The notes: generated by a model from the letters alone, not told the origin. DNA of 7,177 nucleotides from Planctomycetaceae bacterium (GCA_031282385.1 JAITDV010000111.1:1-7177), one strand, 5' to 3'; shown: positions 1-5,579, numbered from the stretch's first letter. Translations and numbers: made by a program.

Positions 1-77
1 TCCGAAGGAGGCGAATAAGAAGAAACATCCGAGTGAGGCGAATAAGGAGACACCTCCTTCGGAGGCGAATATTCCCC
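1..77. repeat. Imperfect 27-bp tandem repeat, cut by the window edge
   Basis: Three units start at 1, 28 and 55. Each begins TCC and carries the core GAGGCGAATA; the third unit is shorter and runs into the hairpin at 74-90. Units 1 and 2 share GAGGCGAATAAG exactly. Frame 2 is open from the window edge to a TAG near 112 and reads as a PSEAN-type repeat peptide, but no start is visible and the composition is typical of a repeated spacer, so I treat it as non-coding. The array may continue to the left of the window. Confidence 0.6.
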
Positions 78-90
78 TCCTTCGGAGGGG
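74..90. repeat. GC-rich perfect hairpin CCCCTCC-TTC-GGAGGGG
   Basis: Seven perfect base pairs enclose a TTC loop. A shorter version, CCTCCTTCGGAGG, occurs at 53-65, and its inverted form begins the window (TCCGAAGGA at 1-9). The hairpin is far richer in GC than its surroundings, which suggests a dispersed repeat. No T-run follows on either strand, so it does not look like an intrinsic terminator. Confidence 0.55.
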
Positions 91-108
91 TCAGGGGTGG
101 TCTCCTAC

Positions 109-163
109 AGGTTAGCGAAAAGGTCTATTAGAGCCGTTTGGAAAATTATATTTTTCCGCGCGG
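109..163 (+). repeat. Left arm of a long inverted repeat shared with the right end
   Basis: This 55-bp segment, from AGGTTAG to CCGCGCGG, is the reverse complement of 6982-7018 joined to 7122-7139, with 3 mismatches out of 55 by eye. The right arm is interrupted by 103 extra bases. The arms lie almost 7 kb apart and enclose every gene in the window. This could be an ordinary dispersed intergenic repeat in two orientations or the ends of a larger unit; one window cannot decide. Confidence 0.75.
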
Positions 164-206
164 ATTTATTGGGCTTGGTGAACAGAATTGTTGACAATAA
201 TGAACA

Positions 207-223
207 TACGACTGAATAGATAC
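207..223 (-). repeat. Short dispersed motif (GTAACTATTCAGTCGTG family), variant copy
   Basis: Read on the minus strand this is GTATCTATTCAGTCGTA, one of at least five related copies in the window. It lies 21 bp beyond the stop codon of the 274-aa gene and in the same sense as that gene. No strong hairpin with a T-run accompanies it, so a terminator role is not shown. Confidence 0.55.
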
Positions 224-244
224 GCAAATTATAATCGGGAAAAT

Positions 245-1069
245 TCACAGTTCAAATCCGAGTTCCAAATCAAGTCGAGTTTCCGGTTTCAGTAAATCAA
301 ATGAGACAAGAAATGTCTCTTGAAATGTTCGGCGAATCAACGGTTCAACATCATTGACTGAAGAAATCGGATAATTTGCAAATTGTTTTTTTGATTCAAC
401 AATTTTTTCCGCAATCACACGAAGTGTCGAACTGTGGAAACAGCTGCGATGACGGAAATAAAATACTTGCAACAAAATCACAACAAAAAAATATAAACAA
501 AATCCAATTCCGCCAAAAGAAATTACTACGTCCCTACACTTCGGCGGTAACAGCCAACTTAATAGCAATACTAAGAAAGGACAACCAAAGAGAATAAATA
601 ATAATTGTAACCTGAAATAAAACGGATTATCAAATACTAACAATCCTGGGAAATCGGCAAAAATTATATTCCAAACTTTTTTCTGTTCCCGAACCTGAAC
701 GAGTTGACCAAACCGCAATTCCGAATCAATCGTTTCAGACGCCCGCTCAATAAAAGAACCAATTACATTCCGTAAGTGCCGCAATTCTTCTTCAACAGCT
801 TGATCGTCATTCTTGCCTGCAAGAAATTCACGAACTGCAATTCGCCGTCCGACTAAACTTTGATAAAATTCAACGATTGCACCATAAGTTTCTAAAAGAC
901 ACGAATGGGCTTCTGCTTCACCTGACTCAATAAACGCAATACGGTCAATTGCAAAAATTTGATCTAACTCTGCTTCCAAATCAAAATAATTCCGATCAGG
1001 TTTTTTGGACAATTTATTATTTTTCATGTGAATTTGAGGTCGGTTGAATTTTACTCTATATCGTTGCAT
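245..1069 (-). CDS. Two-helix membrane protein of unknown function (274 aa)
   Basis: I do not recognise this family. Residues 1-140 are charged and probably helical, with an acidic stretch around 91-98 (AVEEELRH). Two hydrophobic segments follow at about 152-174 and 181-203, separated by a short polar turn (PPKCRD). The C-terminal 70 residues are soluble and basic to mixed. This suggests an inner-membrane protein with both long ends on the same side, probably cytoplasmic. There is no signal peptide. The first ATG has an AGGCGG only a few bases upstream, which is too close for a normal ribosome site; the ATG at residue 15 is an alternative start. The gene lies 69 bp downstream of the metallophosphoesterase on the same strand, so co-transcription is possible. 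Support for a real gene is the long open frame and sensible membrane topology; function is unassigned. Confidence 0.7.
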   Translation of the reverse strand: MQRYRVKFNRPQIHMKNNKLSKKPDRNYFDLEAELDQIFAIDRIAFIESGEAEAHSCLLETYGAIVEFYQSLVGRRIAVREFLAGKNDDQAVEEELRHLRNVIGSFIERASETIDSELRFGQLVQVREQKKVWNIIFADFPGLLVFDNPFYFRLQLLFILFGCPFLVLLLSWLLPPKCRDVVISFGGIGFCLYFFVVILLQVFYFRHRSCFHSSTLRVIAEKIVESKKQFANYPISSVNDVEPLIRRTFQETFLVSFDLLKPETRLDLELGFEL

Positions 1070-1124
1070 TTCCGCCTGCTTCGTTCCTAATATCTAGTCC
1101 CTAAACAATTGGATTGAAGGTAAC

Positions 1125-1142
1125 TCACGACTGAATAGTTAC
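1125..1142 (-). repeat. Short dispersed motif overlapping a stop codon
   Basis: On the minus strand this reads GTAACTATTCAGTCGTGA. It is nearly identical to the copy at 6796-6814. The TAA at its left side is the stop codon of the metallophosphoesterase gene (1139-1141), so the motif sits exactly at the end of that gene. A second GTAAC at 1119-1124 on the plus strand makes a small imperfect inverted repeat across 1119-1142. Confidence 0.65.
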
Positions 1143-1651
1143 ATATTTTTTACACGTTCTTTGATTTCGGTTAATGAAATTGGCGTGTAATTTAATCGTT
1201 CTATTGATACACAAAAACCATGCGGCGAAATATCACGATAAATATCATTTGCATGAACATGTCCAAAAATATTCAAATAAGGCATTGCCGCATTCATATA
1301 CAACGGTTCATGCGACAAAATATAAAACTCATTAAACAACAAAGGAAAACGCGAAACCTCTTGAAAACCCGATTCTTTCTGCCACCACGAAAACGAAATC
1401 AAACGATCATGATTGCCAAGAACAAGAATTTTATGACCATTCAAAGAAGCAATTATTGACTTGATAACATCAAGCTCAACACTAACCGCAAAATCACCAA
1501 GTACAAAAATTTCATCTTCCGGCAAAACTACACGATTCCAATTCTCCAAAATAACTTGGTTCATTTCGTCAACAGAACCAAAAGGACGATTGGCATATCG
1601 AATAATTGCATTATGTCCAAAATGAGGATCAGCAATAAAAAATGTATTCAT
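1139..1651 (-). CDS. Calcineurin-like metallophosphoesterase (170 aa)
   Basis: This is a small stand-alone phosphoesterase of the binuclear-metal calcineurin-like superfamily, of the COG4186 type (predicted phosphoesterase or phosphohydrolase). The metal-binding motifs appear in order: D8-x-H10 (ADPHFGH), G52-D53 (LGDF), G79-N80-H81-D82, H114 (SHEP), and G130-H131-V-H133 (GHVHAND). All expected ligands are present, so the enzyme should be active. It is expected to be cytosolic; there is no signal peptide. The substrate cannot be read from sequence. Length matches the minimal family. The ATG gives the motif-1 strand directly (MNTFFIADPH), which fixes the start; only a weak AGAAG stands before it. 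It follows the pterin-synthase gene by 129 bp on the same strand, with a repeat element in the gap. The stop codon lies inside a dispersed repeat motif. Confidence 0.92.
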   Translation of the reverse strand: MNTFFIADPHFGHNAIIRYANRPFGSVDEMNQVILENWNRVVLPEDEIFVLGDFAVSVELDVIKSIIASLNGHKILVLGNHDRLISFSWWQKESGFQEVSRFPLLFNEFYILSHEPLYMNAAMPYLNIFGHVHANDIYRDISPHGFCVSIERLNYTPISLTEIKERVKNM

Positions 1652-1665
1652 CTTCTAATTTGTCC

Positions 1666-1687
1666 GTAACTATACTGTAACTATACA
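1666..1687 (+). repeat. Two tandem 11-bp units related to the short motif
   Basis: GTAACTATACT is followed directly by GTAACTATACA, an 11-bp tandem pair. The unit resembles the GTAACTATTCAG motif found elsewhere in the window. It lies 14 bp upstream of the metallophosphoesterase start and merges into the end of a family A repeat copy. Confidence 0.5.
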
Positions 1688-1778
1688 GTTTGTACTGTAA
1701 ATTGCGGAACTCATGTTTGATTTCAAAATATAGATAAGCCCGCGAATACCACCGAAAATTCAAGTAAGAACAGTTGAA
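1681..1778 (-). repeat. Family A dispersed repeat, diverged copy
   Basis: The segment begins CTATACAGTTTGTACTGTAA and ends at GAACAGTTGAAAA, matching the layout of the copies at 2969-3070 and 3153-3254 over its full length. The central part is diverged (ATATAGATAAGCC replaces the usual CTATAGGTAAACAGG). It fills almost the whole gap between the metallophosphoesterase and the pterin-synthase gene and ends 2 bp before the stop codon of the latter. Confidence 0.6.
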
Positions 1779-1780
1779 AA

Positions 1781-2269
1781 TTATTCGTACACGCCCCACA
1801 TTCCCGGCGCTTCTTCCAATTCTATTTTTAGTTTGTATTCGGAGGTTTTGGATTCGAAAGCGTCGTATTCTTCGAGCATTTTGTGAAATGTTTTTGCAAT
1901 ATATTCGGCGAGTAATTCTGTTGTACTGTTTATCAACGGTAAAACCAAAGTATCGTTTGCGGGAAATGACCAATGCAGCGGCGGCAATGTTACGTTTACG
2001 ACGTCTTCAACTTGACGTATTTTTATATAAGGGTGATTACCGGGCAAAAGAATTTTATGAGATAACGTATCACAGATTTTTTTCAACGCATCATAAGCCG
2101 GCAAAAAATCTACAACATAACCAAGTTTGCCAATAGGTCCTACAATTTCCGCACGAACACGAAAATTATGCCCGTGCAACGCCTCAACCTTTTCCGGATT
2201 GCCGAAAGTAATAAAATGCGACGCTGGAAAACTCAGTGCGTCTCCATCAAATCGAATCGAATAAGTCAT
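1781..2269 (-). CDS. 6-pyruvoyl-tetrahydropterin synthase family enzyme, PTPS-III-like (162 aa)
   Basis: Members of this T-fold family act on 7,8-dihydroneopterin triphosphate. The zinc ligands are visible as H18 (PASHF) and H32/H34 (LHGHNF). Other family positions are H71 (LSHKILLP), E118 in NSTTELLAEYI, and E152/E153 in the final EEAPG. The position of the catalytic cysteine of QueD and PTPS (C-x3-HGH) is V28 here, but a glutamate follows it (E29, E-x2-HGH). Established work on PTPS-III enzymes shows a glutamate near this site allowing side-chain cleavage to 6-hydroxymethyldihydropterin, replacing FolB in folate synthesis. By inference this enzyme serves folate rather than queuosine. At 162 aa it is longer than the roughly 120 aa of typical QueD. 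There is no clear ribosome site; the ATG is chosen because MTYSIRF begins the first strand. Confidence 0.88.
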   Translation of the reverse strand: MTYSIRFDGDALSFPASHFITFGNPEKVEALHGHNFRVRAEIVGPIGKLGYVVDFLPAYDALKKICDTLSHKILLPGNHPYIKIRQVEDVVNVTLPPLHWSFPANDTLVLPLINSTTELLAEYIAKTFHKMLEEYDAFESKTSEYKLKIELEEAPGMWGVYE

Positions 2270-2296
2270 TTTTTATGAAAAAGAAATGCAATTTAT

Positions 2297-2383
2297 TTTT
2301 TCGGTAACCTGCGCAGTATATCAATCGGAATTTCCAAAACATTAACGCCTTTACGTTGCCGAATTTTAAAGTGTGTTTAGTAC
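2297..2383. repeat. Family B repeat with inverted ends
   Basis: TTCGGTAAC at 2300-2308 is inverted at 2355-2363 as GTTGCCGAA, with one G-T wobble. The stretch resembles 3381-3464, with the best agreement at the two ends (GGTAAC and CCGAATT followed by GTGTGTT). It fills the middle of the 183-bp gap between the 99-aa gene and the pterin-synthase gene. It could act as a hairpin in the intercistronic RNA. Confidence 0.5.
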
Positions 2384-2452
2384 AAATGTAACCAAAAATA
2401 AAACGAACAATTATTTTTTGGGTAGTTTAATTGTATTGTTTTCTGATTTCAA

Positions 2453-2752
2453 TTATGCGGCAGTGCGTTCCGATTGAATTTGTAAAGGTGTTTCGGTAAT
2501 TGTTGTTCCTTCTTTTGGCACGCTCAAAACGGAGTAACCAAGACGTTTACCATCACTGTCAAAAATATTCAACATCTGATCCGATGCAGACCAAACAGCA
2601 GTGAATTCTTTTGCCGTGAAACGATAACCATAAAAAGTATCACCTAACAATAAAATTTGTTGACCTATTGGTCCTTCATCGATAATTCCGAATGTTTGAG
2701 CTGCTTTTAACACTCCTTGCAAAACATAATCAATCTTTTTTACATTTGACAT
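2453..2752 (-). CDS. Small conserved protein of unknown function (99 aa)
   Basis: The protein is soluble, with no signal peptide or membrane segment. Residues 5-25 look helical (YVLQGVLKAAQTFGII), and 25-85 alternate like a small beta-rich domain (GQQILLLGDTFYGYRF, AVWSASDQMLNIFDSDGKRL). The tail (88-99) is polar and probably loose. It resembles, from memory, a short family found in planctomycetes, but I cannot name a function. It has the best ribosome site in the window: GAGGGA six bases before the ATG. It is the first gene of the minus-strand block and faces hemL across about 1 kb of repeats, so it probably has its own promoter in that region. Confidence 0.8.
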   Translation of the reverse strand: MSNVKKIDYVLQGVLKAAQTFGIIDEGPIGQQILLLGDTFYGYRFTAKEFTAVWSASDQMLNIFDSDGKRLGYSVLSVPKEGTTITETPLQIQSERTAA

Positions 2753-2758
2753 CGTTTA

Positions 2759-2764
2759 TCCCTC
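2759..2764 (-). promoter_or_regulatory. Ribosome binding site GAGGGA of the 99-aa gene
   Basis: On the minus strand, GAGGGA ends six bases before the ATG at 2752. It is the only strong Shine-Dalgarno sequence in this window and confirms this start. Confidence 0.65.
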
Positions 2765-2830
2765 AATCTCTTATTTGTTAAATCAATTCCAACACGCACT
2801 ATATTGACCACTTTAATACCGAACACATTT

Positions 2831-2915
2831 TAAACTGTTCACAATTTAAATTCTTTTACCGCCGTCAATTTACTTATCGTAAAACGGGCTTGCCGATAGG
2901 TAAACTTGCGTAACT
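2831..2915. repeat. Composite family A repeat with a long hairpin
   Basis: The left part (TAAACTGTTCACAATTTAAA, then TTTTACCGCCGTC) matches the left half of the plus-oriented copy at 5327-5429. The right part (CCGATAGGTAAAC, then CTTGCGTAACTC) matches the reverse complement of the same element. The two halves meet in an inverted repeat: TTTACTTATCG at 2869-2879 and CGATAGGTAAA at 2894-2904, with one G-T wobble. This looks like two oppositely oriented copies joined by recombination. Confidence 0.55.
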
Positions 2916-2968
2916 CGGCGAAATTTTGAATGCGGACAAGTTAAACTGCTCCTGCAAGATTACAACAT

Positions 2969-3070
2969 CTATACTGTTCGTACTATAAATTGCGAGACTC
3001 AAGAGCGTAAAAGTCTGCTTTTCTATAGGTAAACAGGCGAAGGTAAAGGAAATTTAAAGTGTGAGCAGTT
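2969..3070 (-). repeat. Family A dispersed repeat
   Basis: The copy runs from CTATACTGTTCGTACTATAA to GTGAGCAGTT. It shares a block of about 38 bp with the copy at 3153-3254 (GTTCGTACTATAAATTGCG, then GACTCAAGAGCGTAAAAG) with a single visible mismatch. Its ends are inverted repeats of the ACTGTTC type. It contains no start-to-stop frame of interest. Confidence 0.75.
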
Positions 3071-3152
3071 GAAAACACATCCGCAAAAAATTTCACCTCT
3101 CTACATAGTAACACAATCTAAAATTGTAATTGTCAGGGTATCTGGAATAATG

Positions 3153-3254
3153 TATATTGTTCGTACTATAAATTGCGTGACTCAAGAGCGTAAAAGCCTA
3201 CTTTCCGGCAGGTAAGCAGACGGCGGCAAATTAAATTAAACGAGTGAACAGTTT
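3153..3254 (-). repeat. Family A dispersed repeat
   Basis: Same orientation as the copy at 2969-3070 and offset from it by 184 bp. It runs from TATTGTTCGTACTATAAATT to GTGAACAGTTTAA. The centre reads CCTACTTTCCGGCAGGTAAG where other copies read CCTGCTTTCCGATAGGTAAG. The ends GTTC and GAAC form the terminal inverted repeat. Confidence 0.75.
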
Positions 3255-3380
3255 AATAACTTCGTTATACTATAGCACCGTATTGAGTTGCAATGTACAT
3301 CAGCGTTTTGTTTGTGTTTGAACAATAATGTATGTGTGAATTATTGTACCAAACACAATTTAAACTGTTTACACTTGAAT

Positions 3381-3464
3381 TTTGGGTAACGTATGTAGGT
3401 TTGCTTATTGGAAAATTCGTTTCAATATTTTTGTGTTACCGAATTCTAATGTGTGTTCGATATA
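3381..3464. repeat. Family B repeat with inverted ends
   Basis: GGGTAAC at 3384-3390 faces GTTACC at 3435-3440, followed by GAATTC and GTGTGTTCGATAT. The left flank from 3345 (GTACCAAACACAATTT) is an inverted match to the right outer end of the relative at 2297-2383 (GTGTGTTTAGTAC). So the family probably has outer ends of the form GTACYAAACACA. The left flank also contains AAACTGTTTACACTTGAA, like the start of family A. Confidence 0.45.
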
Positions 3465-3592
3465 AAACAGCTCCACTGTAAAGCGAATAGTACAAATTAC
3501 ACCAAATGAAGTAAAGATCAATTTTGAAAATATTATGAGCCTTACGAAAAAATTTTTTGCAAATTAAGTTAATGAGAAATTCTAAAAACATA

Positions 3593-3609
3593 GTAACTAT
3601 TCAACCGAG
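3593..3609 (+). repeat. Short dispersed motif, variant copy
   Basis: GTAACTATTCAACCGAG matches the first 11 bases of the motif, then diverges. Its ending CCGAG is mirrored by CTCGC at the start of the opposite-facing copy at 3754-3772, so the two form inverted ends around a family A repeat. Confidence 0.5.
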
Positions 3610-3618
3610 AATGTTTTT

Positions 3619-3712
3619 AAACTGTTCACACTTTAATTTCCTTTGCCGTCGCCTGCTTACTTATCGGAAAACAGGCTCTTGAGCCGCACAATTTTATAGT
3701 ACGAGCAGTATG
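3619..3712 (+). repeat. Family A dispersed repeat, shortened copy upstream of hemL
   Basis: The copy runs from AAACTGTTCACACTTTAATT to GTACGAGCAGTATGG in plus orientation. It lacks about 9 bp between the central stem and CTCTTGAG compared with the copy at 5327-5429. The central stem CCTGCTT...AAACAGG still pairs if a G-U wobble is allowed. It lies about 90 bp upstream of the hemL start. Confidence 0.7.
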
Positions 3713-3726
3713 GTACTGCTCTTTCA

Positions 3727-3755
3727 TTGCGAAATATATTGTCAAATTTTATACT
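3727..3755 (+). promoter_or_regulatory. Candidate promoter for hemL
   Basis: TTGCGA (3727-3732) and TATACT (3750-3755) are 17 bp apart, with 4 of 6 and 5 of 6 matches to the sigma-70-type boxes. The predicted transcript would start near 3762, inside the short motif at 3754-3772, leaving a leader of about 38 bases. In an AT-rich spacer such matches can arise by chance. Confidence 0.35.
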
Positions 3756-3772
3756 CGCAACTGAATAGTCAT
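3754..3772 (-). repeat. Short dispersed motif, variant copy
   Basis: On the minus strand this reads ATGACTATTCAGTTGCGAG. It faces the copy at 3593-3609, and together they bracket the family A repeat at 3619-3712. It overlaps the predicted hemL transcription start. Confidence 0.5.
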
Positions 3773-3799
3773 AATAATTCAACAGAAAATTAATTAAAC

Positions 3800-5191
3800 A
3801 TGTTAAACCTTGAAAATAGTCATATAATATTTAACGAAGCACGAAATCTTATGCCTGGCGGAGTAAATAGTCCGGCGCGTGCTTTTGGAGCGGTTGGCGG
3901 CGAACCGATAGTGTTTGATCGCGGCGAAGGTGCGTATCTTTACGATGTTGATGGTAACCGTTATCTTGACTATGTGCAGTCATGGGGACCGATGATTCTC
4001 GGACACGCTCATCCGCAAGTTATCGCCGCAATTCAGGCAACAGCAGTCAAAGGCACAAGTTTCGGCGCACCGACATTGCTTGAGAATATTCTTGCCAAAA
4101 TGATTATTGATACAATTCCGTCAATAAAGAAAATTCGTTTTGTCAATTCCGGTACCGAAGCGACAATGAGCGCAATCAGATTAGCTCGCGGTTTTACAGG
4201 TCGCAAAAAAATCATAAAATTTATCGGTAACTATCACGGTCATGTTGATTCGCTTTTGGTTGCGGCGGGCAGCTCTGCGGCAACTCTCGGAGTACCGAAC
4301 TCGCCCGGTGTTACCGAAGGTGTTGTACAAGATACAATTCTGTTGCCATATAATAACGTCGATGCGTTGAAGGATGCATTTCATAATGCCGGTAGGGAAG
4401 TTGCAGCGGCGATAGTTGAACCGGTTGCGGGCAATATGGGATGTGTTGCAGCTAGTTCAAATTTTCTTTATGAGTTGCGGCATTTGACGCAAGCTAATGG
4501 TACGATCCTAATTTTCGATGAAGTTATGAGTGGTTGGAGAGTTGGTAAAAGCGGCGCAGGGGCAAGATTCAGTTTGTTACCCGATATTACAACGCTAGGC
4601 AAAGTAATTGGCGGCGGTTTACCGGTTGGAGCTTATGGCGGTCGCGCAGATATTATGGACAACGTTTTACCAGCAGGAAAAATTTTTCAAGCCGGAACGC
4701 TTAGCGGTAATCCTTTGGCAATGGCGGCAGGAATTGCGACGTTGAAGGTGTTGAAGGAGACAGACCCGTTTGCCGTAATTGAACGCAAAGCGGCGATGCT
4801 TGCGGAAGGTTTAGAAGATGCAGCACGCGATGCAAAAATTCCTGTCGTAGTAGAACAAATCGGTTCAATGATGACGTTGTTCTTTTTGACAGATTATGAC
4901 AGTCAACCGAATAATTACAGAGTTTCAGGAACAACTTTCAACGGCGGAATTGTTGAACGTTCAACCGCAACAAGTTCAACCGGCGGATGTTTCTCAAGTA
5001 AAATAATTGATTGGGAATCAGCGTCCAAATGTAACATAGAACGTTATGCGAAATTTTTTTGGAACATGTTGGAACGCGGATTTTATTTTCCTTGCAGTCA
5101 ATTTGAAACATTCTTCATGTCTGTTCCAATCACAGAAAAAGAAATCAATCAAACAATCGACGCCGCCGCCGAAGTATTCAAATTACTTTGA
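3800..5191 (+). CDS. hemL: Glutamate-1-semialdehyde 2,1-aminomutase (463 aa)
   Basis: HemL converts glutamate-1-semialdehyde to 5-aminolevulinate, the last step of the C5 route to haem and other tetrapyrroles, using pyridoxal phosphate in the cytosol. Landmarks of the fold-type I aminotransferase are clear: the N-terminal MPGGVNSPARAFG (18-30), SGTEA (117-121), NYHGHVD (144-150), FDEVMSGWRVG (239-249) with D240 for the cofactor nitrogen, and K268 in TTLGKVIGGGLPVGAYGG as the Schiff-base lysine. The usual DEVMTGFR is DEVMSGWR here, a mild change. The C-terminus is complete (LERGFYFPCSQFE). The enzyme is about 30 residues longer than usual because of a Ser/Thr/Gly-rich insertion at about 373-405, between LTDYDSQPNNY and DWESASK. 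No ribosome site precedes the ATG, but MLNLENSHIIFNEARNLMPGG matches the family start well. A promoter candidate lies at 3727-3755. The base composition is GC-richer than the spacers. Confidence 0.97.
   Translation: MLNLENSHIIFNEARNLMPGGVNSPARAFGAVGGEPIVFDRGEGAYLYDVDGNRYLDYVQSWGPMILGHAHPQVIAAIQATAVKGTSFGAPTLLENILAKMIIDTIPSIKKIRFVNSGTEATMSAIRLARGFTGRKKIIKFIGNYHGHVDSLLVAAGSSAATLGVPNSPGVTEGVVQDTILLPYNNVDALKDAFHNAGREVAAAIVEPVAGNMGCVAASSNFLYELRHLTQANGTILIFDEVMSGWRVGKSGAGARFSLLPDITTLGKVIGGGLPVGAYGGRADIMDNVLPAGKIFQAGTLSGNPLAMAAGIATLKVLKETDPFAVIERKAAMLAEGLEDAARDAKIPVVVEQIGSMMTLFFLTDYDSQPNNYRVSGTTFNGGIVERSTATSSTGGCFSSKIIDWESASKCNIERYAKFFWNMLERGFYFPCSQFETFFMSVPITEKEINQTIDAAAEVFKLL
4952..4986 (+). repeat. 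Palindrome and short repeats inside the hemL insertion
   Basis: GTTGAACGTTCAAC (4952-4965) is a perfect 14-bp palindrome. GTTCAACCG occurs at 4959-4967 and again at 4974-4982, exactly 15 bp (5 codons) apart, and TCAAC(C)GGCGG occurs at 4938-4947 and 4976-4986. This suggests the coding insertion grew by local duplication or came from a repeat. Confidence 0.6.
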
Positions 5192-5326
5192 TATGGACTA
5201 TTGCAAAATTCATAAGAACTTTTATTAAAAGAGCAGATGATTAAATCTTACTCAAGTTCGGCATATATTTTGAACTCCAAAGATGCAGAAATTATTGTAA
5301 CGAAAATTGTGTTCAACTTCATTTTT

Positions 5327-5429
5327 AAACTGCTCACACTTGAAATTTCATTTACCGCCGTCTGCTTACCTATCGGAAAGCAGGCTTTTACACTCTTGAG
5401 TTACGCAAGCTATCGTATGAACAGTGTAG
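5327..5429 (+). repeat. Family A dispersed repeat, most complete plus-oriented copy
   Basis: The copy runs from AAACTGCTCACACTTGAAAT to ATGAACAGTGTAG. It contains TTTACCGCCGTCTGCTTACC, then TATCGGAAAGCAGG, then CACTCTTGAGTTACGCAA. The central CTGCTT/AAGCAG stem pairs perfectly around a loop of about 10 bases. The ends (CTGCTC and GAACAG) are inverted with one mismatch. Confidence 0.75.
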
Positions 5430-5579
5430 GTTATTTTCTCATGTTGTCAAAATATGATGAATATTTCGATGAAATGATGTAGAAAAAAAATTTTTGTAAG
5501 TTGTAGTGTGGGGGTACTCGACTTTTTTGATAAAAGATGGTTTACTATCCGCCTCAATTGTTATGCGTCTGGTGTGGTC

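Larger units (their letters stand above)
2753..3799. other. Gene-free divergent spacer filled with repeats
   Basis: No convincing gene exists in this 1,047-bp AT-rich stretch on either strand. It separates the minus-strand block from hemL. It holds family A copies at 2831-2915 (composite), 2969-3070, 3153-3254 and 3619-3712, a family B copy at 3381-3464, two short-motif copies at 3593-3609 and 3754-3772, and a likely hemL promoter. Repeats cover about half of it. Promoters for the 99-aa gene and for hemL must both lie in or near it. Confidence 0.7.

Noticed and set aside
1..112. Open frame with PSEAN repeats at the left edge
   Set aside because: No start is visible, it consists of tandem DNA repeats and it ends soon after. 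It is better explained as a non-coding repeat.
1774..2136. 120-codon plus-strand frame opposite the pterin synthase
   Set aside because: It is antisense to a gene with clear family motifs and has an Arg/Ile-rich composition typical of a shadow frame.
2969..3254. Possible CRISPR array from two direct copies 184 bp apart
   Set aside because: The repeats are about 100 bp, differ from one another, occur in both orientations and lack uniform spacers; no cas genes are present.
5192..5236. Intrinsic terminator for hemL at CTTTTATTAAAAG
   Set aside because: The stem is only A-T pairs with almost no loop, so it would not be stable; no T-run follows.
5237..5482. 81-codon open frame on the plus strand after hemL
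   Set aside because: It runs through the whole family A repeat at 5327-5429, has no ribosome site and has an odd composition. The same translated core would occur at every copy, so it is a repeat-derived frame.
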